Counted from the stretch's first letter, positions 8,187 to 17,778 are shown. The stretch: 64,000 bases of DNA from Clostridium scatologenes (GCF_000968375.1 NZ_CP009933.1:1116001-1180000); one strand, 5' to 3'. The notes: generated by a model not told the origin, from the sequence alone. Made by a program: numbers and translations.

Positions 8187-11100
8187 ATGAATATGAAAGA
8201 ACACTTATTAAATAGAATAATGGATACACTTGAAGAACTTAATGTTTGTGAAAATATTGTAGAAAAATTAGAAGATTATCTTGAAGATGAAATTGATGAA
8301 AATGAATTTTTAAATATACTGCCTGATATAAAATTTTATTCAATTCCAGATGATAACATTAAAAAAACTGTTCATGCACTTAGTTCCATAAGAAAATATA
8401 AGAATAAGGATTATATGAGAAAGTATGTGAATATGTTATTTAAAATGGGAGGGCCAAGTGCCAGTCTTATAGTAAATAGATCCTATTATTGGTTTTCAGA
8501 ACTCAATGCAAAAGAATTTATAGATGCTGGAATTGAAAAATATATAGTATTAATATTATATATAGAACCCTTAACTTACGACTTCAATAGATTGGAAAGA
8601 AGGTACTTTAAAATAATATATGATATTTGTAATGAAAATCCTGAAGTTCTAATTAAGGCAGCTGGTTTAGTAAAGACAAATCAAAAAATATTGCTTTATT
8701 CAATATACTGCAGCTGTAAAATAGTAGAAAGAGATGATAGGTATGCAGAATTTTTAAAAGTTATAGAAGATGATTTCAAAGATTCTATAGACAATCTTTA
8801 TGAAAATAAGATGCCAGAGGATTTAGTTAAGAAAATTCAAGATTTTATAAATAGAAATGATCATAAGTTACCTGAAAGTGTTATAGATAAGGTTAAAATG
8901 TATAAGTTTAACGATTATTTGTTTAAATTCTTAATAGGACTTTCATCATTAAATGCAAGTAGATCTGCAACTTTAAAGAAAATTTTTAGATTTTTCACAA
9001 TGGTGGATTTTAAATTTGCTTTAAATTCAGCCTATGCTATTATGCCTGTAGCAAGCTGTTATTCTGATACAGTAAATAATTTTGACACAATATTTGAAAT
9101 ACCTTCAAAGTATCATATAGCATGGTATGCAGAAAAATTTACAGGTAATGAAAATGCAACAAAAGTGTTAAGTGAAAGGCTTAAAAAAGATAAAAAAACT
9201 TTTGAAGATGCTATAGATTTGTGTGAAGGCATTGCGAAAAATTATTTAATTTCATTTATGCTTGATGATGATAAAAAAATGGATTATATAAAAAGTTTGG
9301 AAAATGATTGTGTAAATATATTTTCAGAGATTCTAAGAGAAGATGATGTAGATGAAGGAGATATAAGTATAGTAGAAGCATTTTTGAACGGTACAAGCTC
9401 TTTTGAAGAAGTTAAAAATACAATTTATTCAATAAACCCTAAGGAATTAAATTCTTGGAGAGTAAATAGTGACCTCACATATTTGTTTTCTATTTTATGT
9501 AAAAAAATAGGATGTAATGTTGATATATATGAGCGTTCAATTGTAATTTTATCTGTACTTAAATATCAAAGATATATTTTAAATCTTGCATCTGTACATG
9601 ATAAACAAAGTGGTAATCATTATAGTAAAGAAAAGTTTCAGTTAATATTTGATATTTTGAGAAAATATAATGTATCTGTAACTATGAAAATGAAGCTTAT
9701 TGATAAGATACTAACTAGTTATGATTATGAAAATAATATAGCAAATGCAATGACTGATGTTTTAAAAGATATTATAATACAGGATGGAAAAGAAGTTATT
9801 GAAAATATAAAAAATATTTCAGCAGATTCAAGATGTACATTTATAGAATATATATTTAAAATTAAGTCAGAGGAAAATATGAAAGCAATTTTTGATGAGT
9901 TTGCTAGTAGTTCAAAAAAAGTTAAGGAAAAGATTATAGAACTATTTACAAATGATTTAAATAATGTTTCTTATATAGATTATATTATTAATAAATTAAA
10001 GTCTCAAAAGCAGGGTGAAAGAGAAGTTGCCATAAAAATATTCTCAAAATGGTATGATAAAAATATTAGCCAAGAAATAAAGAAGCTTATTAAAGATTCT
10101 TTAAGTTATGCTTTAGAAGTTGAAAAAAGCCAAAAAATAAGAACTTTGCTTATGGAAGTTTTAGATATTGAACAAAATCATGAAGAAAAAGAATTAAAAG
10201 ATGATGATTTAATTAAAAATTTGTTAAAGGGCAACAAGAAAAAGTCACTTTCATGGCTTGAATTTGAATCACTTCCAAAGGTTAAATTAAAGGAAAACAA
10301 TAATTATTGTGAAGAGGATTATTTAAAAGCTATTCTACTTTGTTATTCGGCATCTAGTAATATAGGAATAAGTGTAGATGGAGATAGATTTGCAGAAAAA
10401 TTAAATAAATCTGATATGAAGCTGTTTGCAAATGAAGTTTTTGATAGATGGTTTGAAAAAGGTGCTGAATCTAAAAAAAGATGGGTACTTGGGTTTTCAG
10501 CAATTCATGGTGAAGATGAAATTGTTATAAAATTAGAAAAAGATATAAATAATTGGGCTAAAAATTCAAGAGGAGCAATAGCTAGTGAAGCTGTAAAGGC
10601 TCTTGCCTTAAATGGAAGTTCCAGTGCACTTTTAGTAGTTGACGGTATTTCAAGAAAGTTTAAGTATAAACAAGTAAAGAAAGCAGCTGCAGAAGCTCTT
10701 GATTTTGCTGCAGAGCAAATGGGAGTAGACAGAGAAGAGCTATCTGATAAGATTGTACCAAATTTGGGCTTTGATATAAATGGCGAAAGAATATTTGATT
10801 ATGGAAGTAGAAAATTCACTGTAAATCTTACACCTGATCTTTCTATTGAAGTATATGATGAAAACAAAAAGAAACTTAAAAATTTACCTTCTCCAGGTAA
10901 AAGAGATGATGAAGAAAAGGCTAAAGAGGCACATAGTGAGTTTAAAACCTTTAAAAAGCAGTTAAAGACAACAGTTTCAACACAAACTACAAGAATGGAT
11001 TTAGCACTTTCTAATGATAGAAAATGGACAAAGACTACATGGATGAATTTATTTGTTGAAAATCCAATCATGCATCAATTTGCTATAGGACTTATTTGGG

Positions 11101-11747
11101 GAACGTATAGGAATTCAAAGCTAGTAGATACATTTAGATATATGGAAGATGGAAGCTTTAATACTAAGGATGAAGATGAATTTCAACTGCTTGATGATTG
11201 CAGCATAGGACTTGTACATCCACTTGAGCTTAATGATGAAGATTTAACACTTTGGAATGAGCAGCTTGAAAATTATGAGATTGTTCAACCTATAGGGCAG
11301 CTCAATAGAAAGACATTCACTTTAACAGAAAAAGAAAAAAGTATGAATTATGTAGATAGATTTGGTGGGAAAATTGTAAATGGACTTTCACTTGCTGGCA
11401 AGCTAATGAACTATGGTTGGTATAGAGGTTCAGTTCAAGATGCAGGTGGGTATTATGAATTGTATAAGGAAGATAAAAATTTAAGCATAGGAGTAGAATT
11501 AAGTTTTGAAGGCTTATATGTGGGAGATGAAAATGAAGATACCACAATTTATATTTTAAGATTTTATAATTCTGGTACAGTGGAAAGAGGAAGCTATATA
11601 TATGATGAGATAAAGAAAGAACACTTACTTTCTTTAAGTAAGGTTCCTAAAAAGTATTTTAGTGAAATATTACATCAAGTTGATAATGCGCTTTCATCAA
11701 GTACACTTGTAAATGAAAATTGGAGAAAGGAAATTAAGCTTTATTAA
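8187..11747 (+). CDS. DUF4132 giant protein (MolR/YehI-like)
   Basis: A 1186-residue soluble protein with a long helical-repeat region (about residues 1-900) and a C-terminal DUF4132-type domain. The conserved part includes KWTKTTWMNLFVENPIMHQF near 945-965, followed by LIWGTY. The E. coli homologue MolR (YehI) was named as a molybdate-metabolism regulator, but its molecular role is unknown. GGAGATGAT precedes the ATG. It is the last gene of the operon and is followed by a terminator at 11773-11811. HEAT-like helical repeats suggest a scaffold for the MoxR/VWA/SWIM proteins (inference). The coding sequence is uninterrupted. Confidence 0.8.
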   Translation: MNMKEHLLNRIMDTLEELNVCENIVEKLEDYLEDEIDENEFLNILPDIKFYSIPDDNIKKTVHALSSIRKYKNKDYMRKYVNMLFKMGGPSASLIVNRSYYWFSELNAKEFIDAGIEKYIVLILYIEPLTYDFNRLERRYFKIIYDICNENPEVLIKAAGLVKTNQKILLYSIYCSCKIVERDDRYAEFLKVIEDDFKDSIDNLYENKMPEDLVKKIQDFINRNDHKLPESVIDKVKMYKFNDYLFKFLIGLSSLNASRSATLKKIFRFFTMVDFKFALNSAYAIMPVASCYSDTVNNFDTIFEIPSKYHIAWYAEKFTGNENATKVLSERLKKDKKTFEDAIDLCEGIAKNYLISFMLDDDKKMDYIKSLENDCVNIFSEILREDDVDEGDISIVEAFLNGTSSFEEVKNTIYSINPKELNSWRVNSDLTYLFSILCKKIGCNVDIYERSIVILSVLKYQRYILNLASVHDKQSGNHYSKEKFQLIFDILRKYNVSVTMKMKLIDKILTSYDYENNIANAMTDVLKDIIIQDGKEVIENIKNISADSRCTFIEYIFKIKSEENMKAIFDEFASSSKKVKEKIIELFTNDLNNVSYIDYIINKLKSQKQGEREVAIKIFSKWYDKNISQEIKKLIKDSLSYALEVEKSQKIRTLLMEVLDIEQNHEEKELKDDDLIKNLLKGNKKKSLSWLEFESLPKVKLKENNNYCEEDYLKAILLCYSASSNIGISVDGDRFAEKLNKSDMKLFANEVFDRWFEKGAESKKRWVLGFSAIHGEDEIVIKLEKDINNWAKNSRGAIASEAVKALALNGSSSALLVVDGISRKFKYKQVKKAAAEALDFAAEQMGVDREELSDKIVPNLGFDINGERIFDYGSRKFTVNLTPDLSIEVYDENKKKLKNLPSPGKRDDEEKAKEAHSEFKTFKKQLKTTVSTQTTRMDLALSNDRKWTKTTWMNLFVENPIMHQFAIGLIWGTYRNSKLVDTFRYMEDGSFNTKDEDEFQLLDDCSIGLVHPLELNDEDLTLWNEQLENYEIVQPIGQLNRKTFTLTEKEKSMNYVDRFGGKIVNGLSLAGKLMNYGWYRGSVQDAGGYYELYKEDKNLSIGVELSFEGLYVGDENEDTTIYILRFYNSGTVERGSYIYDEIKKEHLLSLSKVPKKYFSEILHQVDNALSSSTLVNENWRKEIKLY

Positions 11748-11772
11748 AATGGAGTTTATCAAATTCTAATAT

Positions 11773-11811
11773 AAAGCTGGTAAAATACAATTTAAGTATT
11801 TTGCCAGCTTT
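11773..11811. terminator. Bidirectional terminator between convergent genes
   Basis: A 16-bp stem with one mismatch: AAAGCTGGTAAAATAC at 11773-11788 against 11796-11811, with a 7-nt loop. It separates the end of the MoxR operon from the convergent DUF2812 gene. The A/T-rich base of the stem could serve both directions. Confidence 0.7.
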
Positions 11812-11819
11812 AACATTTT

Positions 11820-12533
11820 CTATTTCATAAAACAGCTAAATAATATTAACATAAAGGTAATTAAGACTATAGGATAAAATACTATACCACTAATACTTAT
11901 AATATCAAGGAACATTAAAACTGTTAAAGATATTAGTATTATAAGCATAATTATTGATAATTTGTCTACTATTTTGTGTCTTTTACTAGAAGAATAAACT
12001 CTTTCGGTTTCATTTGTTTTTTTATAATAAGCAATACATGGTAATGTTGTAATAACAGCAAGTATTGCTGTGGGCAGTAAAAGAATAGCAAAAATTATTA
12101 CATATATATTAGGTATATGATTATATTCAGCAAGAAGCATTAAAATGATAAATAAAATGGAACATAACAAAGAGGGTATTGCTACTTTCTTCATAGATTT
12201 ATATTGGTTTATATATTTTTCTGATTCAGTATTATTATCAGTATAAATTGGTTTTGTTCCTTCGGGAGCACTGAATATATGAATCATATTTGCACTGGAA
12301 CATACATGGTGCCATCCTGCTTCTTCAAAATATGAAAAATATTCTTCATCGGCATTATTTCTATAATCTAAAGCATATTGTAATTTTTCTGGGTTAGCCT
12401 TTTTTAATTTATATCCTAAAAAAGCAAATTTATATAAAATCCAACCTTTACTAGCATATTCGGATAATATTTTCATTTCCTCATGTTCTGCAAATGCTGT
12501 TCCTTTGCTCATAACATATTTAGTATCTGACAT
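11820..12533 (-). CDS. DUF2812 domain membrane protein
   Basis: A 237-residue protein. The N-terminal 110 residues carry the DUF2812 pattern (KYVMSKGTAFAEHEEM, ASKGWILYKFAFLGYKL, YFEEAGWHHVCSS). Four hydrophobic helices follow at about 115-235. DUF2812 proteins are typically encoded directly after a PadR regulator, as here: the PadR stop lies 3 nt before this start, whose ribosome-binding site is AAGGAGATG within the upstream gene. The molecular function is unknown. PadR-controlled membrane proteins are often induced by cell-envelope stress or amphiphilic compounds, which is the most that can be inferred. Confidence 0.85.
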   Translation of the reverse strand: MSDTKYVMSKGTAFAEHEEMKILSEYASKGWILYKFAFLGYKLKKANPEKLQYALDYRNNADEEYFSYFEEAGWHHVCSSANMIHIFSAPEGTKPIYTDNNTESEKYINQYKSMKKVAIPSLLCSILFIILMLLAEYNHIPNIYVIIFAILLLPTAILAVITTLPCIAYYKKTNETERVYSSSKRHKIVDKLSIIMLIILISLTVLMFLDIISISGIVFYPIVLITFMLILFSCFMK

Positions 12534-12536
12534 ATT

Positions 12537-12869
12537 TTATAACATCTCCTTATAATTAAATATTTTTTCAGCAATTTCAATCATTTTTCTTTTTCTCTCA
12601 ATTTCATTTTTTAGAAATTTAATGCCTTTATCTGTAGTAATATAAATTTTTTTTTGTTCTGATTCTTCTGTAAGTTTTATTAATTCTGCATCAAGAAGTT
12701 TTTTTATACTTGTATATAATGATGCAGGACCTATTGAAAATTTGCCTTCAGACATTTCTTCTATGGACTTCATAATTAAATAACCATGTTTAGGATTTAT
12801 TAAAGAAAGCAAAATGTAATAGTAAGCATCTGTTAGTTCACCCATTTTTAAAGAATCATTTCTAGCCAC
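12537..12869 (-). CDS. PadR-family transcriptional regulator
   Basis: About 110 residues forming the PadR winged-helix pattern (AYYYILLSLINPKHGYLIMKSIEEMSEGKFSIGPASLYTSIKKLLDAELI), ending in a C-terminal helix that would mediate dimerisation. The GTG at 12869 is chosen because AGGAGGTGA lies 9 nt upstream; the in-frame GTG at 12881 is inside that site. It forms an operon with the DUF2812 gene and is probably self-repressed through the palindromes directly upstream. Confidence 0.85.
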   Translation of the reverse strand: MARNDSLKMGELTDAYYYILLSLINPKHGYLIMKSIEEMSEGKFSIGPASLYTSIKKLLDAELIKLTEESEQKKIYITTDKGIKFLKNEIERKRKMIEIAEKIFNYKEML

Positions 12870-12889
12870 AATTATGTTCACCTCCTATT

Positions 12890-12960
12890 ATATATCATTA
12901 AATGATATATCGTTAAATAAACTATATCATTTAATGATATATATGTCAATAAATGATATA
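12890..12960 (-). promoter_or_regulatory. PadR operator array (two palindromes and a half-site)
   Basis: Palindrome 1 at 12890-12910 has 10-bp perfect arms (ATATATCATT / AATGATATAT) around one base. Palindrome 2 at 12923-12941 has 9-bp arms of the same sequence. A further half-site AATGATATA lies at 12952-12960. All lie just upstream of the PadR gene, and site 1 abuts its ribosome-binding site, so binding would block the promoter or leader. Confidence 0.75.
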
Positions 12961-13095
12961 GTTTTTTATGTATTAAAAGAATGTACTGTGATTTTATATT
13001 TTCTTATTTAAGATGGAATTTAGTCAATATTATACAAGAAACATTGAACTTGTTTATGTTATTCTATAAAAAACAAAAGGAAAGGAGGAACATAA

Positions 13096-13923
13096 GTGCA
13101 AAAAGAAAATAGGACTGTTTGTTTTGATATAGATTTGAATATAGAAGCTTATAATTTTAAAGGTATTAAGCAGAAATTTCCCAATCATTTTCATGAATAT
13201 TATGTTATAGGTTTTATTGAAAGTGGTAGGCGGCAGTTATTTTGTAAAAATAAAGAATATGTAATTGAAAAAGGAGATTTGGTATTATTTAATCCTGGTG
13301 ATAACCACACATGTCAGCAAATTGATGGTAGAACCCTTGACTATCGATGTATGAATATAAAGAGTGAAATAATGAAAAAAGTAGTGTTTGAGATAACAGG
13401 AAAAGATTACGTTCCATATTTTAAAGAAAATGCAGTTTTTAATAGTGATATTATACCTTCTTTGCAGGAGTTGTATCTTATGATTATGAATGAGGAAAGA
13501 GATTTTAAAAAAGAAGAAATTTTCCTATTTATAATTGAACAGTTGATAACTGAATATGCTGATGCAGTTACTGTAGACACTTTAAAGGAAACAAATTCAG
13601 AAGTTAAAACTATATGTGATTTTTTACAAGAAAATTATATGGAAAGTATTACATTAAACAAATTGAGTGAATTAACAGGATTAAATAAATACTATTTATT
13701 ACGTTCTTTTACAAAACAAAAAGGAATAACACCATATGGTTATCTTGAAAGCATTCGTATTAGTAAGGCAAAAAAGCTTTTAGAGCAGAGAATTGCACCA
13801 ATAGATGTTGCCATGCAAACTGGATTTACAGATCAAAGCCATTTTACAAATTTTTTTAAAAAATTTATTGGTTTAACACCAAAGCAATATACTAAAATTT
13901 TTATACAAGAAGGAGATAAGTAA
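13096..13923 (+). CDS. AraC-family transcriptional regulator
   Basis: A 275-residue regulator. The N-terminal cupin-like sensor domain (FPNHFHEYYVIGFIESGRRQL, GDLVLFNPGDNHTCQQ) spans about residues 1-100. Two C-terminal AraC helix-turn-helix motifs cover about residues 175-270, with the signature GFTDQSHFTNFFKKFIGLTPKQY. It starts at a GTG with AAAGGAGG at 13081-13088. Its TAA stop shares a base with the ATG of the DUF2000 gene, so the two are translated together and the regulator probably controls this small operon. The effector is unknown. Confidence 0.9.
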   Translation: MQKENRTVCFDIDLNIEAYNFKGIKQKFPNHFHEYYVIGFIESGRRQLFCKNKEYVIEKGDLVLFNPGDNHTCQQIDGRTLDYRCMNIKSEIMKKVVFEITGKDYVPYFKENAVFNSDIIPSLQELYLMIMNEERDFKKEEIFLFIIEQLITEYADAVTVDTLKETNSEVKTICDFLQENYMESITLNKLSELTGLNKYYLLRSFTKQKGITPYGYLESIRISKAKKLLEQRIAPIDVAMQTGFTDQSHFTNFFKKFIGLTPKQYTKIFIQEGDK

Positions 13924-14345
13924 TGAATGAAAAAGATATCAAATGTGTTATAGTTATAAATGAAAACCTTCCACTAGGAATTATCGCAAATACTGCATCA
14001 ATATTGAGCATTACACTGGGAAAATATGTTCCAGAATTGGTAGGCGAAGATGTTGTTGATGCTTCAGGAAAAACACATTTAGGCATTACAACAATACCTG
14101 TACCAATCTTAAAAGGTAACAAAGAAATGCTTAAAGATTTAAGAGAAAAACTTTATAATACTGATTTTCAGGACATGGTAGTAGTAGATTTTTCTGATGT
14201 TGCACAAAGTTGTAATGTTTACAGTCAGTACATTGAAAAAGCATCAAATACGTTAGAAGAAGAGCATACTTATTTTGGACTTACCATATGTGGAAACAAG
14301 AAAAAAGTTAATAAACTTACAGGAAGCATGCCTTTACTTAAGTAA
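13923..14345 (+). CDS. DUF2000 family protein
   Basis: A 140-residue cytoplasmic protein of the DUF2000 family: CVIVINENLPLGIIANTASILSITLG at the start and GITTIPVPILKGN in the middle are characteristic. The fold of the family resembles peptidyl-tRNA hydrolase II, but no activity is established. It is translationally coupled to the AraC regulator (TAATG overlap) and followed by a strong terminator. Confidence 0.85.
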   Translation: MNEKDIKCVIVINENLPLGIIANTASILSITLGKYVPELVGEDVVDASGKTHLGITTIPVPILKGNKEMLKDLREKLYNTDFQDMVVVDFSDVAQSCNVYSQYIEKASNTLEEEHTYFGLTICGNKKKVNKLTGSMPLLK

Positions 14346-14372
14346 TAAATACATTTGAAAATGTATAAAAAG

Positions 14373-14410
14373 GCTATGAAATTACAATATTATAATTTCA
14401 TAGCTTTTTT
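14373..14410. terminator. Bidirectional intrinsic terminator
   Basis: A perfect 12-bp stem, GCTATGAAATTA at 14373-14384 and its complement at 14393-14404, with an 8-nt loop. TTTTTT follows on the plus strand, and an A-run before it gives T on the minus strand. It serves both the DUF2000 gene and the convergent hemerythrin gene. Confidence 0.85.
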
Positions 14411-14412
14411 AA

Positions 14413-14820
14413 TTAAGCTAGGGTTCTAGCATATTGAACATAATCCATATCTCTAGCTAATATGTGTCCTGTGATCCATTTCATGAAAAATTCCAATATA
14501 TTCATTAGATATTCATCTTGATTTTCATCCATTTTTTTTAAATTTTCATCTCTAAGTTTTTTGATGAATTCCTCATGCTGTACCTTGTGACTTAGAAATT
14601 TTTTATAACCTATACTTAATTGGTATTCTTCTTCTGTAGAAAAATGGTATTCACAATAATCAAGTAATCTATTTATTATTTCTACAACCTTATCATATTT
14701 ATCTAGAATTATATCATTTTTTAAAAGAGCATAAGATTCATTTGCAATTTTAAATAATTCCTTGTGTTGTGTATCTATGACTTCTATTTTTGTTTCATAT
14801 TCTTCTTTCCATTCAAACAT
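14413..14820 (-). CDS. Bacteriohemerythrin
   Basis: A 135-residue four-helix protein with the di-iron ligand pattern of hemerythrins: TQHKELF in helix 1, YCEYHFSTEEEY in helix 2, SHKVQHEEF in helix 3 and HILARDMDY in helix 4. It would bind O2 reversibly at a diiron centre in the cytoplasm. In an anaerobe it probably serves in oxygen scavenging or sensing (inference). It is a single gene with AAGGAGG upstream, and it shares its terminator with the convergent DUF2000 gene. Confidence 0.9.
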   Translation of the reverse strand: MFEWKEEYETKIEVIDTQHKELFKIANESYALLKNDIILDKYDKVVEIINRLLDYCEYHFSTEEEYQLSIGYKKFLSHKVQHEEFIKKLRDENLKKMDENQDEYLMNILEFFMKWITGHILARDMDYVQYARTLA

Positions 14821-14945
14821 TATGTATGCCTCCTTGAAAATTTTATTAGTTATTTATTATGATATATATAATTATAACAGAATTAGAAAATAAATCAATA
14901 ATTATTATTAAATAATTTTAATTCTTGTTAGAAATAAATTATTTT

Positions 14946-15599
14946 TTATTTAATGATAATTCCCATTAGAGTAGAGAGGTAAACAGCTTGCATAGTAGTA
15001 ACTATAACACCTTTAACATCATTAATGTTTACTGCCATTCCTTCAATATCGCAACTTGTGAAATCTATTCCTTTGAGACTTGTAAAATTCATTTGAGTTT
15101 CAAGTAAATTGCATTCTTGAAATTCAACTTTTGAAAATATTGAATTTTGAAAGTCTGAAGAACGTAATTGGCATTGAGAAAATGCAACTTGTTTAAGGTT
15201 AGAATAATTAAAAAATGCATATTCACCATTGCAATTTTCAAAAATAACATTTCTTAGAGTAGATTCACTTAAATTAGTACCAATGATCTTACAATTTATA
15301 AATTCTACTTTATGGAGTGAAGCTTCCATGAAATCAACATTTGATAAATCACAATTTTCAAATATTACATCTACCATTTCTATACGTCTAAAGGTTATGT
15401 TATTAAAAACTACATTTTTAAATAGTACTTGTTTAAAATTGATTCTGTCTGCTTCATAATTTTCTAAAGAACAATCAACAATTTTTCCAAGGGAAAATAT
15501 AGCTTCATCTACTATATCCTCAGAGAATAACTCTATGTTATTTAGATTATTATCAAGTTTAGGTTTTAGAATCTTTGTATTTATTTTTTTATCTTCCAT
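14946..15599 (-). CDS. Pentapeptide-repeat protein
   Basis: A 217-residue protein. From about residue 45 to 190 it consists of A(D/N)LxF-type pentapeptides such as VIFENCDLSNVDFMEASLHK and SDFQNSIFSKVEFQECNL, which would form a right-handed quadrilateral beta-helix. Some members mimic DNA and protect gyrase from inhibitors, but most have no known role, and nothing here indicates a target. The C-terminal 20 residues are hydrophobic. GGAGG precedes the ATG. No neighbour suggests a pathway. Confidence 0.85.
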   Translation of the reverse strand: MEDKKINTKILKPKLDNNLNNIELFSEDIVDEAIFSLGKIVDCSLENYEADRINFKQVLFKNVVFNNITFRRIEMVDVIFENCDLSNVDFMEASLHKVEFINCKIIGTNLSESTLRNVIFENCNGEYAFFNYSNLKQVAFSQCQLRSSDFQNSIFSKVEFQECNLLETQMNFTSLKGIDFTSCDIEGMAVNINDVKGVIVTTMQAVYLSTLMGIIIK

Positions 15600-15911
15600 A
15601 GGGTGTGTACCTCCATTTTAGTTTACAAATTTAAATTATAAAAAGTTAATGTTAAGAATTAATTTGTTATGTATAATATAAGGCAATTTTCTAGTTAATA
15701 CCTCTATTAATTATATTTTAAAATTCACATTATGACTATGTATATTGTAAAAATAATTAATATAATTTTTTTTAAAAATTCAATATGGATAATTAGAATT
15801 AAAAGGTATAAGTTATTATTTAATAGAAATATTACATATAAATATTATAGACAATAGAGCATGTCTAAAAGATGGAGAGATAGAATAATAATTAATGGAA
15901 AATTAAAATTT

Positions 15912-15955
15912 AATGCGTTGACAATTAATATAGACAATTGTTTTGACAACGCATT
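15912..15955 (-). terminator. Probable terminator for the DUF2892 gene
   Basis: AATGCGTTG at 15912-15920 pairs with CAACGCATT at 15947-15955, with partly paired sequence inside. On the minus strand it is followed by an A/T-rich run with T4 blocks. The 15600-16008 interval is otherwise featureless AT-rich DNA. Confidence 0.55.
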
Positions 15956-16008
15956 TTATTTTTAAATTTTATAAATTAATAAAATTTAAAACATAGGTAA
16001 TAAAATTT

Positions 16009-16410
16009 TTAATATGGAAATTCAAGCAAATTTTTAAGGGCTTCCTTTTCGTAGTTTATTTCTGAAGAAGTTCTGATACCTAATCTTCTTAGAATAGGTA
16101 CTGGAGGACACCATCCATAAAGAGCATGATGTAATAAAAAACATCCTACCATTCCTGAAATAGCAAACCATTTTTTATTTGTTGTAAATCCAAGTATTGT
16201 ACTTAAAGCTACAATGGATGCTGCATTAGCCTCTAATAATCTTTCAATATCCCATTCTTCATCAAGTTCTTCCATTCTAGATAAAATTTCTTCATCGTCT
16301 TTGCCAATGAAATGTGAAATGTTTTCTAAAGTTTCTCTTTTAATTTCATTATTAATATCTTTATCAGTATTTAATTCCACTTTTTTTGAAGTGGATGGAA
16401 AATGAAACAT
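16009..16410 (-). CDS. DUF2892 (YgaP-like) membrane protein
   Basis: A 133-residue protein with an N-terminal charged region and a C-terminal hydrophobic hairpin. The conserved sequence ASIVALSTILGF...GCFLLHHALYGWCPPVPILRRLGIRT is that of the DUF2892 family, the transmembrane portion found alone or fused to rhodanese in YgaP. Its role is unknown; the conserved cysteine in GWCPP may handle sulfur species (inference). AGGAGG precedes the ATG at 16410. It is divergent from the FAD reductase gene. Confidence 0.8.
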   Translation of the reverse strand: MFHFPSTSKKVELNTDKDINNEIKRETLENISHFIGKDDEEILSRMEELDEEWDIERLLEANAASIVALSTILGFTTNKKWFAISGMVGCFLLHHALYGWCPPVPILRRLGIRTSSEINYEKEALKNLLEFPY

Positions 16411-16662
16411 GATAGTAAACCTCCTATAATTTATTTTTATAACAAATAGTTATAGTTATTATGTACAGAAGTAAAATAATAATTACATCAAATAAACATA
16501 TGGAATTTTTGTATGTACATATATAAATTATAGATAGTGTGTATAGAAGTAATAATAAGGTTAGCAAATATTTTTTTAAGCAGATTATATTTTTATAAAA
16601 TATAAGTATTATGTATAGAAAAATTGTAAGGACAAAAACTATATGTAATGGAGGTGTTTGCT

Positions 16663-17778
16663 ATGGAAGTTGCTATTATGGGAGCAGGAATGTCAGGGTT
16701 ATCTTGTGCTATAACATTGGAGAAACATGGAGTAAAACCAACTATTTTTGAAAAAAGAAATTGTGTAGGGGATAGATTTGTTAATGGAGAATCCACATTT
16801 AGCATATTGAATAGGCCTATTAAGGATGAAATTAAATATATTAAAGAAAATTATGATATACGTTTGAAGCCCATAGATATGGTTAATAAATTGGTAGTTC
16901 ACTCTAAGAGTAAAGTAGGATGTATTGATGGAACTATAGGTTATGTAAACATTAGAGGTAGGCATGAAAATTCTTACGAATGTCAATTGGAAAGACAAGT
17001 TAAATCTAAAATAAATTTTAATTCAACTTATGAATATGAGCAATTGTGTAAAGAATTTGAATATGTAATATTAGCAACTGGTGATGGAGCATATGCTTGT
17101 AAATTAGGGAACTATAGATGTGATCTAACATGCACTATCAAGGGAGCTACAGTTGAAGGAAAATTTCTTACGAACATTGCTCACGTGTGGTTTAATTATG
17201 ATTTAATACCAAAGGGATATGCATGGTTAATACCCTTTTCAGAAAATGAAGCCAATTTGGTTATTGCTTATCCTGATTATCCAAATAATATAAAGTTAGA
17301 TATAAATACCATGTGGGAAACGTTTTATAATATGGCATGTAGAGATTTAGATGAAAATTTTAGAATAACTGACAGGTTTGAAATTACAAGATATATGATG
17401 GGTATATGTGATAAGCCTATAATTGAAAATACATATTTTGTTGGAAATTGTTTTGGAACAATTTCACCAGGACTTGGATTTGGTCAGATCAATTCAGTAT
17501 TAACAGGAATTTATTCGGCTTATGATTTGTGTAATTTGGATAAGTATGAAAAACTTGTAAAACCATTATTTAAAAACTATGATAATTCAATCAACTTAAG
17601 AAGATTTTTGGAAAACCTAAGTGATGATAATATAGATTTAATAACTAAAAATTTGGATAGTAAGATATTAGATAAACTAATTAATAAAATAATTAGTAAT
17701 GAAAGTAAGGTTGAAGTACTAAAAATTCTAACACCTGCTATGAAAATGTGGAATAGTTATAAAAATGAAAAATTATAA
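16663..17778 (+). CDS. FAD-dependent oxidoreductase, geranylgeranyl-reductase-like
   Basis: A 371-residue flavoprotein. The N-terminal dinucleotide-binding fold has GAGMSG (residues 6-11) and a glutamate-ended second strand (IFEKRN). Near the C-terminus VGNCFGTISPGLGFGQ matches the second FAD-binding motif of the p-hydroxybenzoate hydroxylase/geranylgeranyl reductase group. Members reduce isoprenoid double bonds or hydroxylate aromatics; the substrate here is unknown. The start at 16663 is preferred because GGAGGTG at 16650-16656 lies between it and the upstream in-frame ATG at 16648. It stands alone, with a giant hairpin downstream. Confidence 0.75.
   Translation: MEVAIMGAGMSGLSCAITLEKHGVKPTIFEKRNCVGDRFVNGESTFSILNRPIKDEIKYIKENYDIRLKPIDMVNKLVVHSKSKVGCIDGTIGYVNIRGRHENSYECQLERQVKSKINFNSTYEYEQLCKEFEYVILATGDGAYACKLGNYRCDLTCTIKGATVEGKFLTNIAHVWFNYDLIPKGYAWLIPFSENEANLVIAYPDYPNNIKLDINTMWETFYNMACRDLDENFRITDRFEITRYMMGICDKPIIENTYFVGNCFGTISPGLGFGQINSVLTGIYSAYDLCNLDKYEKLVKPLFKNYDNSINLRRFLENLSDDNIDLITKNLDSKILDKLINKIISNESKVEVLKILTPAMKMWNSYKNEKL

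Noticed and set aside
16457..16624. Three imperfect TATGTAnAGAA repeats about 75 nt apart between divergent genes
   Set aside because: The match is short and A/T-rich and the spacing is irregular. It may be chance in AT-rich DNA, so it was not listed as an operator.
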